Below are positions 57,666 to 64,000 of a stretch of DNA of 64,000 bases, in pieces. The notes under the pieces were generated by a model. The model saw only the letters and a list, made by a program, of their open reading frames with translations. It did not search any database and was not told the DNA's origin. Positions within the stretch are counted from its first letter, which is position 1, and the number at the start of each line of letters is the position of its first letter. Location of the stretch: positions 1 to 64,000 of the forward strand of contig WESA01000001.1 in NCBI GenBank assembly GCA_009768935.1, given 5' to 3'. The translations under genes were made by a program, and so were the position numbers. Source of the DNA: Rectinema subterraneum (GTDB lineage: Bacteria; Spirochaetota; Spirochaetia; Treponematales; Rectinemataceae).

Positions 57666-59104
57666 CAGTATGCACCTTTCCCTTCTATTACCGCAGCAAA
57701 GGTCTTGAAAAGAATATAGAGGTCAAGCCATAAAGACCAGCTTTGAATGTAATAAATATCCATGGCAACCCGCTCCTCATAGTCGGTTTCCGAGCGACCA
57801 GAAATCTGCCATAAGCCGGAAAGACCGGGCTTCACACTTGCAAGCAAGGCATAGTTATCACCGTATTTTTCTATTTCATCATCAATTATTGGGCGAGGGC
57901 CGATCAGGCTCATCTCGCCTTTGAGCACATTCCAAAGCTGTGGAAGCTCATCAAGGCTTGTTTTGCGTAGAAGCATACCGATACGCGTTATTCGCGGGTC
58001 TTTTTTCAGCTTGAAATTTTCTTGCCATTCTTTTTGCAGATCAGGATTTTCTTGCAGCATTTTTTCGAGCATTTCCTTCGAATTTTGATGCATTGTTCTG
58101 AATTTATGTAACTCAAAGAGCTTTCCGCCTTTTCCGCGCCGGCTGTGTGTATAGATTACTGGCCCTGGCGAATCGAGTTTTATAAGAATTGCAATGAGTA
58201 TGCAAAGCGGAAGGAAAACAAGTCCCCCGACAGATGACAAAACGATATCAAAAATGCGCTTTAGCACAATATTATGTGAAAGAAGCAGCTGCTGCTCGGT
58301 CTGCACAGTGAGAATGCCATCGATATCTCTTACCGACATCCAAAGATTGGTAACACCAAAATAATCTGGAACTAAAAAATAGCTTCGAAAATTGCGCACA
58401 TAATCGGCGATTATGACTGAAAGCCTCTCTCTGCCCACTCCCGGCATTGCCACTAGAGCTGTCTCAAAGTTGCATTCCTTGACAAGAGGAATGCTCAATT
58501 CGAGGCCTTTTAGGACAGGAATGCCCCGATACTCTCCTTGAAGTTCAGAATTATCGTCGAGCATGACAACTGGCCTATATCCGATTGAAGGCTTGTCCAG
58601 AAGCCTGTCCACCAGCATCCTACCCGTTACCCCCGCGCCCAGGACAACAACCGGTATTCCCCAATATTTTAATTTGATGAACATTTTCCTGACAGCGCTG
58701 CGACCCATCAGAAAAATCGGCACGCTCAGAATAAATGAGAGCACGAAAGCGCTGGAATAAATATCCAATTCATGATTCTGAATATAGAGTGAAAGAATGA
58801 TACCACCATGTCCCATAAAGGAAGCGATCGCAAAGCGCCTGAGCTCCTCCTGGTGCGAAATATTTACACCCGGATACATGTGCAGCAGGTATAGAACAAC
58901 CAAAAAAGCTGGCAAATAAGGCCAATACGTTACAAACGATTTAAAATCGATATCTTCCATTCTAAATAGATTGATTATAAAAAAGGCAGTGCCAAAGCTG
59001 AAAAGAATAGAAAAAATATCGCCGGCTATAAACAGGATTGCCATGAACAACTTTTCCCAATTCTTTCTTCCGCGATGCCTACTCAAAAATGCTTCAGAAG
59101 TCAT
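57665..59104 (-). CDS. wbaP: undecaprenyl-phosphate sugar-1-phosphate transferase (WbaP type)
   Basis: 479 residues. Four or five N-terminal membrane helices ([33 protein letters not shown]), a central Rossmann-like part ([16 protein letters not shown]) and the bacterial sugar transferase domain: [51 protein letters not shown] and IGPRP. The long form with the central domain fits WbaP/WbaP-like enzymes. It starts the lipid-linked repeat unit (often galactose-1-phosphate; substrate here not proven). First gene of the operon that runs to about 40.9 kb. Confidence 0.88.
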   Translation of the reverse strand: MTSEAFLSRHRGRKNWEKLFMAILFIAGDIFSILFSFGTAFFIINLFRMEDIDFKSFVTYWPYLPAFLVVLYLLHMYPGVNISHQEELRRFAIASFMGHGGIILSLYIQNHELDIYSSAFVLSFILSVPIFLMGRSAVRKMFIKLKYWGIPVVVLGAGVTGRMLVDRLLDKPSIGYRPVVMLDDNSELQGEYRGIPVLKGLELSIPLVKECNFETALVAMPGVGRERLSVIIADYVRNFRSYFLVPDYFGVTNLWMSVRDIDGILTVQTEQQLLLSHNIVLKRIFDIVLSSVGGLVFLPLCILIAILIKLDSPGPVIYTHSRRGKGGKLFELHKFRTMHQNSKEMLEKMLQENPDLQKEWQENFKLKKDPRITRIGMLLRKTSLDELPQLWNVLKGEMSLIGPRPIIDDEIEKYGDNYALLASVKPGLSGLWQISGRSETDYEERVAMDIYYIQSWSLWLDLYILFKTFAAVIEGKGAY

Positions 59105-59237
59105 GCAAGACCTCGCCTATACCAGATGAGTGAATAAATACTGGAAAAACTCACGACCATATTTTAAAGCATACCATTTTTATCAAAACTCAACAACAAA
59201 AGCCAAAGGGAAGTCTACCCACGAGTTGAAGCACCCT

Positions 59238-59300
59238 AAATTGCGCGCGCCGGCGCAAAAGTTAAAATTTGGGGTCTGACCCCTTTTCTTAAAAAAAAAG
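59238..59300. repeat. GTCTGAC palindrome, site 10, with long flank
   Basis: GCGCGCGCCGGCGCAAAAGT, TAAAATTTGGGGTCTGACCC, then CTTTTCTTAAAA. The GC-rich flank is shared with site 7, 18 kb away. It is the last copy in the window. Confidence 0.88.
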
Positions 59301-59322
59301 GGCTGCCCGTTCTGGGCAGCCT
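59292..59322 (-). terminator. rho-independent terminator after tRNA-Leu
   Basis: On the minus strand the 8-bp stem GGCTGCCC-GGGCAGCC with a short loop is followed by a run of T (encoded as A at 59291-59299). It lies directly downstream of the tRNA gene. Confidence 0.85.
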
Positions 59323-59329
59323 TTCATCA

Positions 59330-59411
59330 TGCGGCGAAGAGGACTTGAACCTCCATGCCTCTCGGCACTAGCACCTCAAGCTAGCGTGTCTACCAATTCC
59401 ACCATCGCCGC
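59330..59411 (-). tRNA. tRNA-Leu (anticodon GAG)
   Basis: The minus-strand gene starts GCGGCGATGGTGGAATTGGT and ends TTCAAGTCCTCTTCGCCGCA. The acceptor stem pairs GCGGCGA with TCGCCGC, and the anticodon loop TTGAGGT gives GAG, with CTAGC/GCTAG as its stem. A class II variable arm (GCCGAGAGGC) fits leucine. The CCA end is not encoded. A terminator follows. Confidence 0.93.
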
Positions 59412-59541
59412 ACGCTGAGGGTTATATATACTGGCGCGCGCAAAAATGTCAAGGGGCGACGCTGGAAATTTTCATGGGCCGGGGGCGAGGACGGATACGG
59501 GATTGGGCGCCCCTGTTTTTACACAAGGTTCGGAACACTAT

Positions 59542-60387
59542 CTAAAGGCTCTCGTACACCCGCTCGATGCCCACACAACGCCGGCTCTCCGGATCGATGC
59601 GGAACAGCGCGCCCATGATGGCGGCGCTCCCCTCGGCGGTCTCCATCTTGTAGGGGATCTGGGTGAGGAAGCGGCGGACGCAAATGTCGCCGTTCATGCC
59701 GATGACGGAGTCGACGGGGCCGGTCATGCCAAGGTCGGTGAGGTAGCCGGTTCCTTTTGGAAGCGTGCGCTCGTCGGCGGTGGGCACGTGGGTATGGGTG
59801 CCCGCGACGATGGAGGCGCGGCCATCGAGGTACCAGGCAAGGGCTTCTTTTTCTTCGTTGGATTCGGCGTGGAAGTCGACAACGATGAGGGCGCCGGCGT
59901 TTTCGCGAGCAGCATTGGCGAGGATCTGGTCGGCTTTTGCGAAGGGGCAGTCGATGTCGTACAGTTCGCGGCGGCCCTGGAGGTTGACGACAAGCCATTC
60001 GAAGCGGCCTGAAGCGCCGCTCGCTCGCGTGGGGGCAGGTAGGCCGGGGGTGCCCTGCCCTTCTACGTGCGCAACGCCCCTGCCGGGCAGGCTGCGAGGG
60101 TAGTTCGCGGGCCTTAACAGCGCGGGTTCGGCTTCGAGCAAATCGGCAGCTTCTTTGCGCTCCCACACGTGGTTGCCGCTTGTGATGACATCGACGCCAT
60201 AGGAGCGCATCGCGGCGATTTCTTCCTCGCCGATACCAAAGCCTTTGAGGGCATTCTCGCCATTCGCGATGACGAGGTCGGCTTCGGTTTTTTTTATAAG
60301 AGAGGGCAAAAACGTGAAAAGCGCCCGGAGGCCGGGCGCTCCCACGATATCACCGATCATGAGGACATTTGCGGTAACAGAACTCAT
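59542..60387 (-). CDS. ymdB: YmdB-family metallophosphoesterase (TIGR00282)
   Basis: 281 residues with the full motif set: IGDIVGAPG (D13), NGENALKGFG (E44, N45), TSGNHVWERKE (N72, H73), VVDFHAE and VAGTHTHVPTADERTLPKGT. Proteins of this family hydrolyse 2',3'-cyclic nucleotides and affect RNA turnover and biofilm in Bacillus. The start overlaps the rny stop by 4 bp, the usual genomic partner. The insert PTRASGASGRFE is longer than in Bacillus. Confidence 0.93.
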   Translation of the reverse strand: MSSVTANVLMIGDIVGAPGLRALFTFLPSLIKKTEADLVIANGENALKGFGIGEEEIAAMRSYGVDVITSGNHVWERKEAADLLEAEPALLRPANYPRSLPGRGVAHVEGQGTPGLPAPTRASGASGRFEWLVVNLQGRRELYDIDCPFAKADQILANAARENAGALIVVDFHAESNEEKEALAWYLDGRASIVAGTHTHVPTADERTLPKGTGYLTDLGMTGPVDSVIGMNGDICVRRFLTQIPYKMETAEGSAAIMGALFRIDPESRRCVGIERVYESL

Positions 60388-61916
60388 CGTGCGTATTCCA
60401 CTATGCGGGTTTCTCTAATGATGGTCACTTTGATCCTGCCGGGATAGCGCAGGTCGGATTCGATTTTCTTGGCGATGCTCTTGCAGAGGTCCTTGGCCTG
60501 GTCATCGGAGATCTGTTCGTTGTTGACGATGATGCGCAGTTCGCGGCCGGCCTGGATGGCAAAGGCTTTTTCGACGCCGGAGAAGCTCTCGGCAACTGCT
60601 TCGAGGTCTTCAAGGCGCTTGATGTAGTTGTCGAGGGTCTCGCGGCGGGCGCCGGGCCGGGCCGCGGAAATGGCATCGGCGATCTGCACGATGACGCTCT
60701 CGGGGCAGGTAGGCTCGACGTCGTTGTGGTGTGCGGCGATCGCGTTGATGACTCTCGGATCCTCGCCGAACTTCTTGGCGATCTCGGTGCCGATCTCGGC
60801 GTGATTCATGTCGCTGTCGGTGACGATGCCTTTGCCGATATCATGCAGAAGAGCGCCGCGTTTTGCTATCTCGCGGTTGAGACCCAGCTCGGCTGCAAGA
60901 AGACCCGCAATGACTGCTACTTCCTTCGAGTGCATGAGCACGTTCTGACCGTAGCTTGTGCGGTAATAGAGACGCCCGACCGCACGGATGAGTTCAGGGG
61001 CCATGTTGTGAAGGCCCAAGTCGAAGACGACCTTTTCGCCCTCGTCGTACAGCTTCTGGGTAATTTCTCGCGTGACTTTCTGGACCATCTCCTCGATGCG
61101 CGCAGGATGGATCCGCCCATCGGCGATGAGCCGCTCGAGCGAAATTTTGGCGATTTCGCGCTGAATGGGGTCGAAGCAGGAAATGACGACCGCCTCCGGC
61201 GTATCGTCGATGATGATGTCGACGCCGGTGAGTGTTTCGAGGGTACGAATGTTACGCCCCTCTCGCCCGATGATCCTGCCCTTCATTTCGTCGGATGGAA
61301 GGCTCACGGAAGAAACAGTCGATTCAGCCGTGGATTCTGTCGCTATGCGCTGAATTGTTGTGAGCAGGATATCTTTTGCCTTTTTATCGGCAGTAAGTTG
61401 GGCTTCCTGATCGATTTTATTGATGAGCACCTGCGCGTCGTGGCGGGCTTCATTCTCCATGTTCTGGATGATGAGCTTTTTGGCCTCTTCGGCAGTAAAG
61501 CCCGAAACGCGCTCGAGTTCCGCTGCGTAACGCTCTTCCTGCCCTGCAAGAAATGCTTCTTTTTCAGCTATCGCATTTTCTCTGCTCTTGAGATTCGCCT
61601 CGATGCGCTCGATCGATGCAAGCTTGGCATCGAGGTTCTCTTCCTTAAGGAGAACGCGCCGCTCATATTTCTGCAGCTCGATTCTCCGGTCGCGTAATTC
61701 CCTCTCTTGCTGGTTTCGTTCTCGAATGATCTGATCTTTTGCTTCTACCAGGAGCTCTTTTTTCTTGGCCTCCGCCTCTTTTATCGCATCCTGCAAAACA
61801 TGCTCCGCTTCCCGTTCCGCGGAAGAGAGCTGAAATCTGGCATAAAGCCAGCGGATCATCCATCCTAGAATAAGACCGGCAAGAGGAAGGACGATGTACC
61901 ACACGAATGGTGCCAT
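60384..61916 (-). CDS. rny: ribonuclease Y
   Basis: Start at 61916 (MAPFVWYIVLPLAGLILGWM) after GGGAGGGG; 510 residues. One N-terminal membrane helix, a coiled coil (about 30-190, rich in E/K/Q), a KH domain with GRIIGREGRNIRTLE (about 215-229), an HD domain with LLHDIGKG (about 355) and a C-terminal region. It is the membrane-bound endoribonuclease initiating mRNA decay. Promoter at 61951-61978. Typical length 510-520. Confidence 0.96.
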   Translation of the reverse strand: MAPFVWYIVLPLAGLILGWMIRWLYARFQLSSAEREAEHVLQDAIKEAEAKKKELLVEAKDQIIRERNQQERELRDRRIELQKYERRVLLKEENLDAKLASIERIEANLKSRENAIAEKEAFLAGQEERYAAELERVSGFTAEEAKKLIIQNMENEARHDAQVLINKIDQEAQLTADKKAKDILLTTIQRIATESTAESTVSSVSLPSDEMKGRIIGREGRNIRTLETLTGVDIIIDDTPEAVVISCFDPIQREIAKISLERLIADGRIHPARIEEMVQKVTREITQKLYDEGEKVVFDLGLHNMAPELIRAVGRLYYRTSYGQNVLMHSKEVAVIAGLLAAELGLNREIAKRGALLHDIGKGIVTDSDMNHAEIGTEIAKKFGEDPRVINAIAAHHNDVEPTCPESVIVQIADAISAARPGARRETLDNYIKRLEDLEAVAESFSGVEKAFAIQAGRELRIIVNNEQISDDQAKDLCKSIAKKIESDLRYPGRIKVTIIRETRIVEYAR

Positions 61917-61950
61917 ATCCCCTCCCTTTTGATAATATGCCGTCATTTTG

Positions 61951-61978
61951 ATTATACCGATGGCGGGGTCTTTGTCAA
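61951..61978 (-). promoter_or_regulatory. promoter of rny-ymdB
   Basis: A perfect TTGACA (61973-61978) and perfect TATAAT (61951-61956) on the minus strand with a 16-bp spacer, about 35 bp before the rny ATG. The strongest promoter in the window. Confidence 0.75.
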
Positions 61979-61979
61979 G

Positions 61980-62399
61980 TTTGTATAAATTTATGCAAAT
62001 TCTGGAGTTTTAGGACGGGTTTCATGGTTATTTGGGGCAATTTCGGGGGCGGCGCGCTTGACGACTCCGCACAAAAGGTTTACATTGATTTTAGATAAGC
62101 GAAAACTGTGGAAGGACAAGAGCCTTCCAGTAAGTTTTCAGGTTGGAATTGGCTGTTTAATGCATTGTTTTTCCTTTCGTAGCACCGGCGCGCATACGGC
62201 GGCAAACGCACAAGCCGGAACTTCTCATCTTCGTTTTTCTTTCGGAAAGACCTACAGTAATCAAAACAGACTCCTAATTTCTCCTCTGAAGACTGCCGGA
62301 GCGGCGTTGTGCTTCCTAGTGATCGCTTCCGATTCGCCCTAGGCGGATCAAACCGGTCGCCGTCGTGATGACAGCGCCAAGATTTGAGGTTTTTCCGAA
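61980..62399 (+). other. gene-free leader region upstream of the RRM gene
   Basis: About 420 bp without a supported gene lie between the rny promoter and the RRM start. A short frame at 62058 has no family signature. The long untranslated stretch resembles the structured leaders of cold-inducible RNA-binding genes. No clear consensus promoter is evident. Nothing else is seen. Confidence 0.4.
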
Positions 62400-62693
62400 A
62401 TGGCTAAGAAAATTTATGTCGGTAACATGAATTACAACACTTCCGAGCGTCAGCTCCAGGATCTTTTTGCACAGTATGGTGAAGTTTCGACCGTGAACAT
62501 CATCGTCGACAGGTTCACCGGCAAGGCGAAGGGATTCGGCTTTGTCGAAATGGAGAACGCCGAAGCGGCCGATGCAGCAATTGCTGCACTCAATGGCCAG
62601 GAATTCATGGGCCGCCAGCTCCGCGTGAACGAAGCGCAAGAGAAGCCCCGCTACGAAAAGGAAGATGCTGGCTACAGAAGCCGCAGATACTGA
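62400..62693 (+). CDS. RRM-type RNA-binding protein
   Basis: 97 residues, a single RNA-recognition motif. RNP2 is IYVGNM (5-10) and RNP1 is KGFGFVEM (44-51), with aromatic residues at the RNA-stacking positions. The tail EKPRYEKEDAGYRSRRY is Arg/Tyr-rich, as in cyanobacterial and spirochaete Rbp proteins. Binds RNA, perhaps as a chaperone or under cold. The usual SD is weak. A terminator follows at 62724. Confidence 0.94.
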   Translation: MAKKIYVGNMNYNTSERQLQDLFAQYGEVSTVNIIVDRFTGKAKGFGFVEMENAEAADAAIAALNGQEFMGRQLRVNEAQEKPRYEKEDAGYRSRRY

Positions 62694-62723
62694 TTCTCGG
62701 CTGAACTAGCTTGAAGCTTTGAG

Positions 62724-62757
62724 CCCGGTGCATGTGCCGCCTGCGCCGGGTTTTTTT
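62724..62757 (+). terminator. rho-independent terminator of the RRM gene
   Basis: CCCGGTGC pairs with GCGCCGGG (one G-T pair) around an 11-nt loop, followed by seven T. It lies 30 bp after the RRM stop. Confidence 0.85.
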
Positions 62758-62810
62758 GTGCCCTGAACAGCCGCCACATTTTTTGTACGAAAAATGTGCG
62801 CGGCGCCGCA

Positions 62811-63998
62811 TCAGTATAAGAATCCAAAAAGCCAGAGCGGAATTTTTCTGCCAAAGCCATATTCGATATTGTCCGCTGCAACATAGCTGTCAGGTATGTC
62901 CTTTATTTGCTTTCTCGTTTTGTTCTTGCCGCCAACTTCGATAGTGATGTTGCCATCTACGATGAAATCGCCTGTATCGGCAAAGGAAAGCTCATGGCCG
63001 CAGGCAAGCTGGTTTGCAAGAAATGTCTCGCAGGCATTGCCAATATCTACGCTTTGTTTCCTGAACAAATACATCAGATTGGTATTCTCGAGGAAAAGCT
63101 TGTTGGGCTTCTGGAGAGCGCTGACACCATGCGCATCGCGATACAAAGGTCGAATAAGTTTTGCTTCGGAAAGGTATCCAAGATATGTGAGCATTGTCTG
63201 TCGGTTGAGTCCTATCTTCTCGCTCAATTTTGAGATATTGGGAATGAAGGGAGCTGATTCGGCAATAATGCTCAAGAGCTGCTTGAGTTTTGGAACATAG
63301 GCAATATCGAGCCTGCGCAGAAGGGGCAGTTCCAGCTCGAGCGTCATATTGATAGTCTCCTCAAGGCGCAAGGGATAGGTGTCGGGTTCTTCAGCAAAAT
63401 ACGGATAATATCCTGTCTGAAGATATGCGGGGAAAAACTGGAATGGCTTGAACTGCGAGACAATTTCAGCAGATACAGCCTCATGCTCGCTTAGGATTTT
63501 CTCGAGCGAAAATGCCGGAAATGCCATGTTTGCCGCAAGTGCAAGATACTCACGGAAGGAAAGCCCTTGCATAGTGTACACAACCGCCCTTCGGCTCAAA
63601 TCCGCTTTGGCGTCGAGAAGGTGAAGAAGGGATGAACCTGTAAATGTAATAAAGAGCTCCGGATAATCGTCATAGAGATTCTTGAGGATTTGCGACCAGC
63701 CTGGATATCGGTGGACTTCGTCGAGGAACAGATGCGTTCCGCCCTTCTTTGCGAAGCTGTCTGCCAGTTCAAGAAGGCTATGATCAGAAAACCATAAATT
63801 ATCGAGACTTACATAGAGCACCTTGTTCAAATCCTGAGCGAATGTCTGCTTGATGTGCTGCAAAAGAAGGGTGGTTTTTCCGACACCGCGGGCGCCCCGA
63901 ATGCCAATCAATCTCGCATTCCACTGAATTGAGTCATGGATACTGCGCACAAAATGCATCGGTGTTCGCGCGACTTTATGTCTGAATTGCTCGATCAA
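62811..63998 (-). CDS. AAA ATPase with DUF4143-like C-terminus
   Basis: 395 residues from the ATG at 63998, close to the window edge, so a longer start further right cannot be excluded. Walker A is GARGVGKTT (about 35-43), Walker B LFLDEVHRYPG, and the sensor TGSSLLHLLD. The C-terminal FADTGDFIVDGNITIEVGGK keeps a degenerate nuclease-like ExxGK. The sequence is distant from the seven other ATPases: it lacks the REVD/EIK spacing and carries AELxRxA-type helices instead. No array repeats flank it. It ends 117 bp after the RRM stop, convergent with it. Confidence 0.85.
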   Translation of the reverse strand: MIEQFRHKVARTPMHFVRSIHDSIQWNARLIGIRGARGVGKTTLLLQHIKQTFAQDLNKVLYVSLDNLWFSDHSLLELADSFAKKGGTHLFLDEVHRYPGWSQILKNLYDDYPELFITFTGSSLLHLLDAKADLSRRAVVYTMQGLSFREYLALAANMAFPAFSLEKILSEHEAVSAEIVSQFKPFQFFPAYLQTGYYPYFAEEPDTYPLRLEETINMTLELELPLLRRLDIAYVPKLKQLLSIIAESAPFIPNISKLSEKIGLNRQTMLTYLGYLSEAKLIRPLYRDAHGVSALQKPNKLFLENTNLMYLFRKQSVDIGNACETFLANQLACGHELSFADTGDFIVDGNITIEVGGKNKTRKQIKDIPDSYVAADNIEYGFGRKIPLWLFGFLY

Positions 63999-64000
63999 GT

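Noticed and set aside
60726..61697. 323-codon plus-strand frame opposite rny
   Set aside because: Antisense shadow of the coiled coil, KH and HD regions of RNase Y, which is unmistakable on the other strand.
62058..62342. Short plus-strand frame upstream of the RRM gene
   Set aside because: No ribosome site and no family signature; more probably part of the untranslated leader.

Overview
The window looks like a chromosomal segment of a diderm bacterium, most likely a spirochaete (Spirochaetota). The reasons are an rny-ymdB pair beside a small RRM protein, several outer-membrane beta-barrel proteins, a spirochaete-like relaxed lipobox, a mixed base composition, and a very high density of toxin-antitoxin and AAA/DUF4143 genes. 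The phylum call is inference; no rRNA is present.

Layout. (1) 1-9.6 kb: transposase debris, then an eight-gene minus-strand operon. It encodes the four CDP-3,6-dideoxyhexose enzymes (reductase, RfbH, RfbF, RfbG), a TPP enzyme and a short-chain reductase, then a flippase and a glycosyltransferase. The set fits synthesis of a branched-chain, yersiniose-like CDP-sugar. The distal genes are visibly AT-rich. (2) 9.8-31 kb: a modular array. Single genes or gene pairs (six AAA/DUF4143 ATPases, two AbiE-type loci, GxxExxY, MNT/HEPN, a helicase-TPR giant, a transglutaminase-like lipoprotein) are separated by about 18 copies of a long imperfect hairpin repeat built from short ACAGGAT/ACGGGAT-type units. 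All copies have the same orientation. (3) 31-42 kb: decayed genes (response regulator, solute-binding protein, MFS carrier), then more toxin-antitoxin and ATPase modules. Here the separator is a different short palindrome, GGGGTCTGACCCC. An ISL3 element has inserted into one copy with a perfect 8-bp target duplication. (4) 40.9-59.1 kb: a long minus-strand exopolysaccharide/O-antigen operon: WbaP-type initiating transferase, exported protein, Wzx flippase, five glycosyltransferase genes, a Wzy/ligase-like protein, a deacetylase, three beta-barrel proteins and a GNAT/FemAB-like protein. (5) 59.3-64 kb: tRNA-Leu(GAG), ymdB, rny, an RRM protein, and an eighth DUF4143 ATPase at the edge.

The two surface-glycan regions plausibly cooperate: CDP-sugar made from region 1 could feed O-antigen/EPS assembly in region 4. 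The array between them is the most unusual part. It resembles an integron-like cassette array in organisation but shows no attC consensus and no integrase in the window. At least five of its ATPase-type genes (one in the neighbouring region) have a -10 box only 6-8 nt before the ATG, which implies leaderless mRNAs. Several carry paired operator-like motifs 32-33 bp apart. Broken copies (truncated AbiEii, HEPN with its core deleted, an ATPase relic) show active turnover.
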